This document shows, in pieces, positions 36,282-46,473 of a stretch of 64,000 nt of DNA. Position 1 is the stretch's first letter; each line of letters begins with the position of its first letter. The notes beneath the pieces are model-generated. The model was not told where the DNA came from. It did not search any database and saw only the letters and a program-made list of their open reading frames with translations. Made by a program: the position numbers and the translations under genes. Where the stretch lies: the NCBI RefSeq assembly GCF_003958625.1, contig NZ_RSEL01000020.1:124001-188000 (forward strand), read 5' to 3'. Source of the stretch: Tsuneonella rigui. GTDB lineage: Bacteria; Pseudomonadota; Alphaproteobacteria; Sphingomonadales; Sphingomonadaceae.

Positions 36282-36938
36282 TCAGCGGATCGGGCAGTCG
36301 GGGGAGAGGCGGAAGTCGAGGTAGTTGTCGACCGACTTCATCATGTCCTCGAGCTCGTTCTCGAAGAAGTGGTTCGCCCGCGGGATCTCGTCGTGGTGGA
36401 TCGTGATGTGCTTCTGCGTGCGCAGCTTCTCGACCAGCTTGCCGACCGAGCTCGGCTGTACCACCGTGTCGGCCGCACCGTGGACGAAGATGCCGCTCGC
36501 CGGACACGGGGCGAGGAAGCTGAAGTCGTACATGTTGGCGGGCGCGGAGACCGAGATGAACCCGCGCACTTCGGGCCGCCGCATGAGCAGCTGCATGCCG
36601 ATCAGCGCGCCGAAGCTGACGCCGGCGACCCAGGTCGTCTGCGCCTCGGGGTGGATCGACTGCACCCAATCGAGCGCGCTCGCGGCGTCGGAGAGTTCGC
36701 CCACGCCGTTGTCGAAGCTGCCCTGGCTGCGGCCGACGCCGCGGAAGTTGAAGCGCAGCGTCGCGAACCCGCGGTCGACGAAGGTCTTGTAGAGACGCTG
36801 GACCATCCGGTCGTTCATCGTCCCGCCGCCGTGCGGGTGCGGGTGGAGGATCATCGCCACCGGCGCGCGGGCGCGCGGCCCGGGGCTGTAGCGGCCTTCA
36901 AGGCGGCCTTCGGGACCGGGGAAAATCACTTGGGGCAT
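36282..36938 (-). CDS. Alpha/beta hydrolase of the YsgA/KANL3-like type
   Basis: A 218-residue alpha/beta hydrolase: oxyanion region LHPHPHGGGTMNDRMVQ, LRFNFRGVGRSQGSF, nucleophile elbow VAGVSFGALIGMQ (Ser), IFVHGAADTVV (Asp) and the final His in IPRANHFFENELEDM. These small family members are typical of alphaproteobacteria and lack known substrates. ATG 36938 fits the N terminus MPQVIFPGPEGRLEG. Divergent from the cysteine desulfurase operon with a 90-nt gap. Confidence 0.88.
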   Translation of the reverse strand: MPQVIFPGPEGRLEGRYSPGPRARAPVAMILHPHPHGGGTMNDRMVQRLYKTFVDRGFATLRFNFRGVGRSQGSFDNGVGELSDAASALDWVQSIHPEAQTTWVAGVSFGALIGMQLLMRRPEVRGFISVSAPANMYDFSFLAPCPASGIFVHGAADTVVQPSSVGKLVEKLRTQKHITIHHDEIPRANHFFENELEDMMKSVDNYLDFRLSPDCPIR

Positions 36939-37028
36939 CGTGAACCTGCTTGAACTGGAACGCGTTAGAGCGCGGGTGGCGCCTCGCGGGTGGGCGGCTA
37001 TATAGGCGCGAAGGCGAAAATCGCAATC

Positions 37029-38126
37029 GTGACGAAATCCTCCCGCATCTACCTCGACCACGCCGCCACCACTCCGCTGCGCCCCGAAGCACGCGCTGCG
37101 ATGGAGGAGGGGTTCGCCATGTGGGCCAACCCCAGCAGCCCGCACGCCGAGGGAAGGCGAGCGAGAGCAGCGCTGGAAGACGCGCGCGAGCGAATGAAGG
37201 CGGCGCTCGGGTGGGAAGGGGAGGTGATCTTCACCTCCGGCGCGAGCGAAGCGGCAGAGATAGGTTTCGCGGCGGACACCTACATGTCCGAGATCGCAAG
37301 CGCGGTGGAGCACGATGCGGTCCTCAGCCAGGTGTGGTCAGACCACCGCATTCCTGTGCTGCCGGACGGCGCCATCAACCTCGTCGCGCTGGGCGAAAAC
37401 GAGTCGCTTCAGGGGCTCGCCGAAGGATCCAACACCTATCGGGTGGTCGCGGTGCAGCACGTCAACTCGGAAACGGGCAATCGCCAGAATATCGGCTTCG
37501 CTGGGGAATTGACCCACGATCACGGGGCCGCGCTGCTCGTCGATTGCGCGCAGAGCGCCGGCAAGTTTCCCCTTCCGCAGATCGCCGATATCGCCATCGT
37601 CTCCGCGCACAAATTCGGCGGACCGGTGGGGGTGGGCGCGCTGCTGGTGAAGAACTTCGCCATGCTCAAGGCGAGCGGAGGACAGGAGCGCGGCTACCGA
37701 CGGGGTACCGAAAACCTGCCGGGCGTGCTCGGCATGATCGCGGCGTTGGAGGCATGCGCCGAACCGTACATCGCGCCCGAGGTGCTCGAACCGCTCGATG
37801 CGTTTGCGAGCGAAGTCCGCGCGCTCGGCGGCGAGTGGCTGTCCGATCGGCTGTCCGACCCCACGCCCTACATCCGCGCCATCGCCATGCCCGGCCTGTC
37901 CGCGCAAGCGCAGCTGATGCGGTTCGATGCGCAGGGCATCGCGATCAGCCAGGGTTCGGCCTGCTCATCTGGCACGATGAAACGCAGCCATGTGCTCACC
38001 GCGATGGGCGTGCCGGACGAGATCGCCGACCGCACGATCCGGGTCAGCTTCGGCTGGACCACCACTCGCGCGGACGTCGAGCGGTTTTGCGAAACCTGGC
38101 TCGCCATGGCACGGCAAGCAGCGTGA
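37029..38126 (+). CDS. Cysteine desulfurase (first of tandem pair)
   Basis: A 365-residue PLP enzyme of the NifS/IscS class that takes sulfur from cysteine for Fe-S clusters. Features: IYLDHAATTPLRPEARAAM, His95 in VEHDAVL, PLP lysine K195 in IVSAHKFGGPVGVGALLV and the catalytic Cys312 in SQGSACSSGTMKRSHVL. GTG 37029 is the best start. The second copy begins in a GTGA overlap. The pair plus ferredoxin replaces the usual single iscS; no iscU, iscA or iscR is in view. Confidence 0.92.
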   Translation: MTKSSRIYLDHAATTPLRPEARAAMEEGFAMWANPSSPHAEGRRARAALEDARERMKAALGWEGEVIFTSGASEAAEIGFAADTYMSEIASAVEHDAVLSQVWSDHRIPVLPDGAINLVALGENESLQGLAEGSNTYRVVAVQHVNSETGNRQNIGFAGELTHDHGAALLVDCAQSAGKFPLPQIADIAIVSAHKFGGPVGVGALLVKNFAMLKASGGQERGYRRGTENLPGVLGMIAALEACAEPYIAPEVLEPLDAFASEVRALGGEWLSDRLSDPTPYIRAIAMPGLSAQAQLMRFDAQGIAISQGSACSSGTMKRSHVLTAMGVPDEIADRTIRVSFGWTTTRADVERFCETWLAMARQAA

Positions 38127-39193
38127 TCTATCTCGACTACCAGGCGACAACCCCGCTTGCGCCCGAGGCGCGCGAGGCGATGCTGCGCTGGCTCGGCGGG
38201 CCGGAGAGCGACGGATTCGGCAATCCGCACTCGCCGCACCGGATGGGGCGGATGGCGCGCGCCGCGATCGAGTTGGCGCGCGAGCAGGTTGCGGCGCTGC
38301 TGCCGCCGGGCGGGCGGGTGATCTTTACCTCGGGCGCGACCGAAGCGATCAATTTAGCCATTCGTGGCAGTGGCTTAGGCGGGACCGTCGCGGTGTCGGG
38401 GATTGAGCATGCGGCGGTGCTCGACACCGCCAAGAGCATGGGGCGGGCGCACGAGTTGGCGGTTGACTCCGAGGGGATATGCCGCGCCGATCAGGCCTTG
38501 GCCGACGACACCCGCCTGGTCTGCGTCATGCAGGTCAACAACGAGATCGGCACCATCCAGCCAGTCGCGGAGTGGTCGCAAAAGGCGAAACAAAACAATG
38601 CGCTGTACTTGTGCGACGCGGTGCAGGCGTTCGGCAAGATCACGGTCGCGGAGGCCGATTTCATCGCCATTAGCGCGCACAAGTTTCATGGGCCCAAAGG
38701 GATCGGCGCGCTATGGGTTCGGGATGGAGTCGAGCTTGCCGAGGTGCAAACCGGCGGCGGGCAGGAGTTCGGGGTGCGCTCAGGCACGCTCAGCCCCGCG
38801 CTGATCGCGGGGATGGGCGCGGCCGCTGCGCTTGCGAATGAAGCGCTTGAGCGGGACGCCGAACACATCCGAACACTGTGGAACCGCGCCCGAACACTGT
38901 TCGAACACTGGGAGCTCAATGGCAGCGCCGAGGCGCGCTGGCACGGCAACCTCAATATCCGGCGCGAGGGCCTCGATGTCGCACGGCTGATGAGCGACTG
39001 CCGGGAGGTGATGTTCTCCGCCGGATCTGCCTGCGCGAGTGGGTCGGGCCGGCCGAGCCATGTGCTGAAGGCGATCGGCCTCAGCGACGCGCAGGCGAAA
39101 AGCTCGATCCGCCTGGGCTTCGGCCGCTACACCACGCTGGCCGAGATCGAGCAGGCCGCCGCCCTCATCAACGCCGCGGCGGACGCGCAATGA
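38123..39193 (+). CDS. Cysteine desulfurase (second of tandem pair)
   Basis: A 356-residue NifS/IscS-class PLP enzyme: IYLDYQATTPLAPEAREAM, GIEHAAVLD, PLP lysine K187 in IAISAHKFHGPKGIGALWV and catalytic Cys304 in FSAGSACASGSGRPSHVL. It is clearly diverged from the gene upstream (moderate identity by eye) but both have complete active sites. GTG start overlaps the previous TGA (GTGA) and its own TGA overlaps the ferredoxin ATG (ATGA), so the three are translationally chained. The two may form a heterodimer or serve different acceptors; that is inference. Confidence 0.92.
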   Translation: MIYLDYQATTPLAPEAREAMLRWLGGPESDGFGNPHSPHRMGRMARAAIELAREQVAALLPPGGRVIFTSGATEAINLAIRGSGLGGTVAVSGIEHAAVLDTAKSMGRAHELAVDSEGICRADQALADDTRLVCVMQVNNEIGTIQPVAEWSQKAKQNNALYLCDAVQAFGKITVAEADFIAISAHKFHGPKGIGALWVRDGVELAEVQTGGGQEFGVRSGTLSPALIAGMGAAAALANEALERDAEHIRTLWNRARTLFEHWELNGSAEARWHGNLNIRREGLDVARLMSDCREVMFSAGSACASGSGRPSHVLKAIGLSDAQAKSSIRLGFGRYTTLAEIEQAAALINAAADAQ

Positions 39194-39522
39194 TCGCGGT
39201 CACATTCACCGCGCCCGGCGGCGAGCGGATCGAGGTGAACGCCGAGCAAGGCGACAACCTCCTGCGCGTGGGCCAAGCGGCGGGCTTGCCGCTGGAGGGC
39301 ACCTGCGAGGGACAGATGGCGTGCTCGACCTGCCACGTGATCGTCGCCGCCGAATGGTTCGACCGCCTCCCGCCCGCGAGCGAGGAGGAAGAGGACATGC
39401 TCGACCTCGCCGCCGGGGCGGTGCGTACCAGCCGCCTGTCGTGCCAGATAGAGCTGACCCCGGACCTCGACGGCCTTGCCGTGCGCGTGCCGGCGGAAGC
39501 GCGCGACATGCGGCGGTTCTGA
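39190..39522 (+). CDS. [2Fe-2S] ferredoxin, ISC/adrenodoxin type
   Basis: A 110-residue electron carrier. Cluster ligands Cys39, Cys45, Cys48 (CEGQMACSTCHV) and Cys85 (RLSCQIEL) follow the CX5CX2C...C pattern of adrenodoxin/Isc ferredoxins. The tail RVPAEARDMRRF is typical for the mitochondrial-like group. ATG 39190 overlaps the desulfurase stop. It likely gives electrons for Fe-S cluster assembly. No ferredoxin reductase is near. Confidence 0.94.
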   Translation: MIAVTFTAPGGERIEVNAEQGDNLLRVGQAAGLPLEGTCEGQMACSTCHVIVAAEWFDRLPPASEEEEDMLDLAAGAVRTSRLSCQIELTPDLDGLAVRVPAEARDMRRF

Positions 39523-39544
39523 CGCCTCAGGCCGCGCGCACCCG

Positions 39545-40414
39545 TCAGCCTTCCAGTACGGGCGCCTTCAGCCGCCGCACGATCCACCGCCCGCCCAGCG
39601 CTGCTCCCAGCAGCGGGAGCGCGATCGCTAGCATGACGATCAGAGCGCCAATGATCGTGCCGAGCAGACCGCCGATCGACCCGAGCGCGCTGCTGATCGG
39701 CGCGAGGAAATCGCTCGCGGGGGCGGCGGCCGGGGCGTAGTCGATATCCATCCGGCTGAACGCGACGCGGCCCTTCGTCTCGGCGAGCCACGAGCGCGCC
39801 TGGTCGATCTCCTCGTTGACCGCCGCGACCTGGCGTTCGGCCTCGACCAGTTCCTTCACGCTGCCCTTGCGGGTGCGCAGGACTTCGGTCAGCCGGTCGC
39901 GCAGTTGCTCGCGCGAGCGGATGTGCGCTTCGGTGTCGACCACCTGCTTGGACACTTCCTGGCTGCCGATCGTCGCCGAAACCTGTTTGGCGCCGGCGTC
40001 GCTCGCCTCTTCGTCCATCAGCGCGCTGACCGCCCGGGCGTGACTGGAGGCGACCGCGAGGCTCAGCGTGCCGTGCACGTCTTCCCGCTCGGCATCGCCC
40101 GACAGGTCCATGCCGACGATCCGGCACGATTGCGGGCCCTGCTGCTCGCACACCGAGGCGTGGCGGCGCATAAGCTTGCCGATCTCGTCCGACGGCAATC
40201 GGAACGACAGGCCGAAATCGTAGGCAAGCTGCGGCATCGAGGCGGGGATTACGCTGCCATCAGCCGTGGATGCGTCCACCGCGGCCGCTTCGACGGCTTC
40301 TCCTGCCGACATCGCGGACGATTGCGCGTCGGCGGCCTGCTCATGGTGATCGTCGGCGCTGCAAGCCGACAAGGTCAGCGCCCCAATTGTGGCGAGAAAC
40401 AGCGATTTCTTCAT
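39545..40414 (-). CDS. DUF4349 lipoprotein
   Basis: A 289-residue exported protein: lipobox in FLATIGALTLSACSADD, a conserved beta domain (about 60-150: YDFGLSFRLPSDEIGKLM), a coiled-coil section (HIRSREQLRDRLTEVLRTRK; VEAERQVAAVNEEIDQARSW) and one C-terminal membrane helix (LGTIIGALIVMLAIALPLLG) with a basic end. The order lipoprotein/beta domain/coiled coil/TM is the DUF4349 pattern, which is of unknown function. ATG 40414 is chosen on the lipobox distance. Convergent with the ferredoxin gene. Confidence 0.85.
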   Translation of the reverse strand: MKKSLFLATIGALTLSACSADDHHEQAADAQSSAMSAGEAVEAAAVDASTADGSVIPASMPQLAYDFGLSFRLPSDEIGKLMRRHASVCEQQGPQSCRIVGMDLSGDAEREDVHGTLSLAVASSHARAVSALMDEEASDAGAKQVSATIGSQEVSKQVVDTEAHIRSREQLRDRLTEVLRTRKGSVKELVEAERQVAAVNEEIDQARSWLAETKGRVAFSRMDIDYAPAAAPASDFLAPISSALGSIGGLLGTIIGALIVMLAIALPLLGAALGGRWIVRRLKAPVLEG

Positions 40415-40566
40415 AGCTCTAATCCTCTCATGCCCCATTCCCGCCACAATGATGCCTTGTTTTGGCCATAATTCAAGCGGCATCGTTTTCCGCGACCGAG
40501 GAGCGTGGGGATAGCCTCGCGTTCCGGCGTTGAGCGGCGGCCCATGGCGCTGCTAGGGCGGCGCGC

Positions 40567-42867
<2,301 letters not shown>

Positions 42868-42875
42868 CAAATTAA

Positions 42876-42911
42876 GAGCGGGCCGCCGGCATCTCTGCCG
42901 ACGACCCGCTC
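42876..42911. terminator. Hairpin between parC and the convergent exported-protein gene
   Basis: A 16-bp stem with a TCTC loop (GAGCGGGCCGCCGGCA with TGCCGACGACCCGCTC; two positions are G-U type). It lies between convergent genes and may terminate both; no U-run follows on either strand. Confidence 0.6.
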
Positions 42912-42948
42912 AACGACCCGAAGGGCTCTGAGGGGGGTGAGCCTTCGG

Positions 42949-43464
42949 TTATTGGGAGCTGTTGCCCGCCCCGGCGGCCGCGGCCACCTGTTCTGCGGTG
43001 AACAGTGCAATCAATGCGCCGTTTGCATCGAGCGCGAAGTGCTCGCGCTTTAGGGCGACCGCGCCGGACGGGCTTTCGAGCACCACCGCATCGCCGTCGA
43101 CCGAATTGATCGTGCCGAGCGGCGCGCCCTTGGGCGAGACCACCGCCGCACCCGCGACCAGCTTGGCATCGCGTGCGGTGTTCGCGGCGGCGACCTGCTG
43201 CGCCATCATCTCGTCGAGCTGGGCCTTGGTGACGGTGATGGTCGGGCCCTTGTCGCCCTTGCCGAAGGCGTTTTCGGGCAGCGGCGCCTTGTAGGTGCCG
43301 GTGTCGACCATCACCGTGCCAGCATCGACGCTGGCGACGGTGCCGACCGCGGTGCCGTCAGGGCCGTAGACCGTGGCCCCGGCGGCGACTTGGGCGAACG
43401 CGGCCGCGGGAATCGCGGCGGCGGCGAGGAACGTGGAGAATGCGGCAAGGCGGGCGAACTTCAT
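42949..43464 (-). CDS. Exported protein with two PRC-barrel-like repeats
   Basis: A 171-residue protein with a classical signal peptide (FLAAAAIPAAAFAQ, cut likely after AFA). The mature part has two similar halves: VAAGATVYGPDGTAVGTVASVD...VMVDTG and LVAGAAVVSPKGAPLGTINSVD...VVLESP, each like a small beta-barrel (PRC or KOW-like), separated by a helix ITVTKAQLDEMMAQQV that also recurs at the end (ALFTAEQVAAAA). So it is an internal duplication. Role unknown; ATG 43464 has GGAGCAAAG upstream. Confidence 0.8.
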   Translation of the reverse strand: MKFARLAAFSTFLAAAAIPAAAFAQVAAGATVYGPDGTAVGTVASVDAGTVMVDTGTYKAPLPENAFGKGDKGPTITVTKAQLDEMMAQQVAAANTARDAKLVAGAAVVSPKGAPLGTINSVDGDAVVLESPSGAVALKREHFALDANGALIALFTAEQVAAAAGAGNSSQ

Positions 43465-43560
43465 CTTTGCTCCTTGGCTTTTCGTCGGCGTCTTTAGGAC
43501 ACCTATCGAAAGGTAGGCAAGATGGTTTAGGCCCGATTCCTGAAGCCGCGATGAAGCGGC

Positions 43561-44739
43561 TCAGCCGCGCGCGGCGAGTTCGGCATCGAGCAATTCGGTC
43601 ACACGCGCGCGGGGCGGGAAGCCCTCCGCAACCCACTGTCGCTCGACGGCCTGGAGGATGCGCGCAACCTCCGGTCCGGCGGACACGCCGCGGCCGACGA
43701 TCTCGCCGCCCTTGAGCGGCAGGTCGGGCGGTTCCCAGCCGATGAGCGGCGCAGGGTCGACACCGGACAGCAAAAGCCGGTCGACTGCACAGGCGACGCC
43801 GCTGCGGTACGCGAGCGCGCGCGGTTCCTGCGCATCGTCGGGCGAGCGCGCGGCGGCGCAGGCGAGCCGATCGCGCTGGCTGCGAGAGAGGCGCAGGCGC
43901 GCGGCGACTGTTTCGGCCAGGCTGGGCACGGCGGGGATCAGCGCGGCGAGGCGGCGGATGGGGTCGGGCTGCAGGCCCGCCGTGCGTTCGGCGTCGATTA
44001 CCTGTTCAAGTGCTTCGACTTCGTGCTTTCCAGCTTCCGGCAGTACCACCGGGAGCACCCCGCGCTCCCGCATCCGGGCGACGGTGGCAGCGGGATCGGG
44101 GAGGGCGAGGAGGTTCTGCAGTTCCCAGCCGACCCGCTCGCGGCTCAGGCCCTTGAGGCCGCTGGCGAGCTCCGCGCAGGCATCTTCGGCCTCGGCGTCG
44201 AGCTCCGAACCGAACCGCGCCTGGAAGCGGTAATAGCGCAGGATGCGCAAGTAATCCTCGCGGATGCGCTGGCGGGCGTCGCCGATGAAGCGGACGTGGT
44301 GTGCCTCCAGGTCGGCGACCCCGCCGAAGTAATCAAACACCTCGAGCGTGGCCGGATCGGCGTAGAGCGCGTTGATGGTGAAGTCGCGCCGGGCGGCATC
44401 GTCCCGCCACTCGGTCGCGAACGCCACCGTCGCGCGGCGGCCGTCGGTCTCGACATCCTTGCGCAAGGTGGTGATCTCGACGTTGCCGCCGTCGAGGATC
44501 GCGGTGACGGTGCCGTGGTCGATCCCGGTCGGGATGGTGCGGATGCCCGCCTCCTCGAGCAGGGTAACGACCGCGCGCGGCTCGATCGGGGTGGCGGCGT
44601 CGATGTCGCGCACTTCCGCGCCCAGCAGCGTGTCACGCACTGCTCCGCCGACCCAGCGAACCTTGTCGGCGCCCAGCGCCGCGACCAGCCGCGCCAGCTC
44701 GGGGCGGCGGGTCCACTCGGCTTGCGGGAGCTCAGGCAT
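43561..44739 (-). CDS. cca: CCA-adding tRNA nucleotidyltransferase/poly(A) polymerase-like
   Basis: A class-II nucleotidyltransferase of 392 residues. It has the NT signature VRWVGGAVRDTLLGAEVRDID with the DxD dyad, RRDFTINAL (motif B-like), the DYLRILRYYRFQARFG motif C/D region, and a C-terminal helical body. As the only such gene in view it may complete CCA ends; the tRNA-Val here indeed lacks an encoded CCA. Distinguishing CCA-adding from poly(A) enzymes is not possible by eye. ATG 44739 overlaps the Nudix gene by 8 nt. Confidence 0.9.
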   Translation of the reverse strand: MPELPQAEWTRRPELARLVAALGADKVRWVGGAVRDTLLGAEVRDIDAATPIEPRAVVTLLEEAGIRTIPTGIDHGTVTAILDGGNVEITTLRKDVETDGRRATVAFATEWRDDAARRDFTINALYADPATLEVFDYFGGVADLEAHHVRFIGDARQRIREDYLRILRYYRFQARFGSELDAEAEDACAELASGLKGLSRERVGWELQNLLALPDPAATVARMRERGVLPVVLPEAGKHEVEALEQVIDAERTAGLQPDPIRRLAALIPAVPSLAETVAARLRLSRSQRDRLACAAARSPDDAQEPRALAYRSGVACAVDRLLLSGVDPAPLIGWEPPDLPLKGGEIVGRGVSAGPEVARILQAVERQWVAEGFPPRARVTELLDAELAARG

Positions 44740-45331
44740 CGAACACCTCGGCGAGTGCCATTCGCCGCGACAGGTTGCCGATGATCGCCGCGGTCACACC
44801 CCAGATGCGATGCCCTTGCCACATGATTTCGAAATAGGTCCGTGGGGCGCCCTCCCACTCGACCGTGCGCGGCACGCGGTTGGCGGGATCGAGCACGAAT
44901 GCGAGCGGCGGTTCGAACCACTCGGCGACTTCCGCCGGGTTGGGGGTGAGGGGAAGATCGGGCGGTACGACCGCGAGCACGGGCGTGATGTCGTAGCCGG
45001 TGCGGGTGTGGAACGGATCGGACGCGCCGATGACCTGCACATCGCGCGGGTGGATGCCCAGCTCCTCGTGCGCCTCGCGCAAGGCGGCAGCGACCGCATC
45101 CTCGCCGGGGTCGAGCTTGCCGCCGGGGAACGCGGCCTGACCGGCGTGCGCGCGCATGGTTTCGGGGCGATGGGTGAGGATAACACCCGGTTCTGGCCGA
45201 TCGGTCACTGCGATCAGCACCGCCGCGGGGCGCAGCTCTCCAGGAGGAGGCGCCATGGCGTCGGCGAGCAGTTCCACCTCTCGCGCGTGGCCGGCGGCGA
45301 ACACCGATGCGAGCCGGTCGAACAGCGTCAC
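44732..45331 (-). CDS. Nudix hydrolase, coenzyme A pyrophosphatase type
   Basis: A 200-residue Nudix enzyme. The Nudix box is GGKLDPGEDAVAAALREAHEELGI with the REUxEE core. Upstream LTHRPETMRAHAGQAAFPG fits the CoA-pyrophosphatase (NudL/UPF0035) signature LLxxRxxxLRxHxGQVxFPGG. It would cut CoA or its oxidised forms. GTG 45331 overlaps the DUF1285 stop (GTGA). It lies between DUF1285 and cca in a three-gene unit. Confidence 0.92.
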   Translation of the reverse strand: MTLFDRLASVFAAGHAREVELLADAMAPPPGELRPAAVLIAVTDRPEPGVILTHRPETMRAHAGQAAFPGGKLDPGEDAVAAALREAHEELGIHPRDVQVIGASDPFHTRTGYDITPVLAVVPPDLPLTPNPAEVAEWFEPPLAFVLDPANRVPRTVEWEGAPRTYFEIMWQGHRIWGVTAAIIGNLSRRMALAEVFDA

Positions 45332-45873
45332 GCAGGCACCAGCGAGAAGCGCTCGCCCTGGCTGGACACCGACCAGTCCTCGCCGTGCGCCAGCGCGATC
45401 TGGGCGAGTTGCTCGTAGGTCGAGCGGTTGAGCCGCGCCTCGCATCCGCGCCGGACGGCTAGATAGAGCGCGGGCGTGTGCGCAACGCCGCGCGCGGTCA
45501 GCGGATGGTCCGGTCCGGCGATCACGATCTCGTCGGTGTTGAGCCGGAATGCGAGCGCGCCGTCCTTTTCGGTGACATCGGTGGCGACGAAGGCCGCGTC
45601 CTCGACCGCCATCGACAGCTTCTGCACCGGCGTGACCAGCCAGTGCCCCTGATCATCGCGCAGCAATAGCGAGGCGAACGCGCGCACCATCGCGGGGCGG
45701 GTGATTACGCCGCCCTCGTGCAGCCAGGTGCCGTCAGCGCGGATTTCCATGTGGCTGTCGCCGACCTCACCCGGAGCCCACTTCTCGACCGGCGGCAGCT
45801 TGCGCGCGGCGACGGCCTCGGCCAGCTCGGCGAGCGACAGGGCGGCGATCTCGGGCGGCGGCTCGTAGGGCAT
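45328..45873 (-). CDS. DUF1285 protein
   Basis: A 181-residue protein of the DUF1285 family, known from structures as two beta-rich domains of unknown function. Here PPVEKWAPGEVGDSHMEIRADGTWLHEG (in pieces), VITRPAMVRAFASLLLRDDQGHWLVTPVQK and the conserved DWSVSSQGERFSLVP end are visible. ATG 45873. The Nudix gene overlaps its stop, and the DUF1285-Nudix-cca order is common in alphaproteobacteria. Confidence 0.88.
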   Translation of the reverse strand: MPYEPPPEIAALSLAELAEAVAARKLPPVEKWAPGEVGDSHMEIRADGTWLHEGGVITRPAMVRAFASLLLRDDQGHWLVTPVQKLSMAVEDAAFVATDVTEKDGALAFRLNTDEIVIAGPDHPLTARGVAHTPALYLAVRRGCEARLNRSTYEQLAQIALAHGEDWSVSSQGERFSLVPA

Positions 45874-45901
45874 CGTCGGCGTGGGCGATGCCAGATGCGG
45901 G

Positions 45902-46426
45902 TCAGTTCGCCAAGCTGGCGCTGCCGGCAGTCACCCACGGGCCGAGCATGCCCTCCGCCGGCAAGTTTCCCGTGCCGCCGCGTACCAGCAGCCGGGCCGG
46001 ATCCCACGGCCCTGGGCACTGCCACCCGCGCGGCGCCTCCACGAAGCCGAAGCGCGCGTAGTAGGACGCGTCGCCGATCAGCACCTGGGTCAGCGGCGCA
46101 GCGGGATCGATCGCGCCGAGCGCGGCGGCCATCAGCGCCTTGCCGTACCCCTCGCCCTGGTGCGCGGGCAGCACCGCGACCGGCCCCACCATGATCAGCG
46201 GATGCGCGCGGCCTTGCGGATCGGTGAGCGCGATTGGCCAGAGCTGGATCGAGCCGACCAGGTATTGCTCATCATCGAGCGCCGCGAAGCTCAGTGCAGG
46301 CAGGAAATCGGCGCCCTCGCGAATGCGATAGGCGGTGCGCGTGCGCCGCTCAGGCTCGAACGCCGCGTCGAGCAGTTCGTCGACGAAGTGCGGCGGGACC
46401 GAGGCGAGGGGGACGAGCGAGGGCAT
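45902..46426 (-). CDS. GNAT-family N-acetyltransferase
   Basis: A 174-residue acetyltransferase. The acetyl-CoA site is IMVGPVAVLPAHQGEGYGKALMAAAL, with the Q/RxxGxG/A pattern, and the end TQVLIGDASYYARFGFVEA is the YjdJ/YhbS-type signature. The substrate is unknown. Start ATG 46426. It stands alone in a minus-strand series between DUF1285 and the sugar dehydrogenase gene. Confidence 0.87.
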   Translation of the reverse strand: MPSLVPLASVPPHFVDELLDAAFEPERRTRTAYRIREGADFLPALSFAALDDEQYLVGSIQLWPIALTDPQGRAHPLIMVGPVAVLPAHQGEGYGKALMAAALGAIDPAAPLTQVLIGDASYYARFGFVEAPRGWQCPGPWDPARLLVRGGTGNLPAEGMLGPWVTAGSASLAN

Positions 46427-46473
46427 GGAAGGCGCGCGCCGATAGGGTCACGCGTCCCCGCTGTCGAGCCGAT

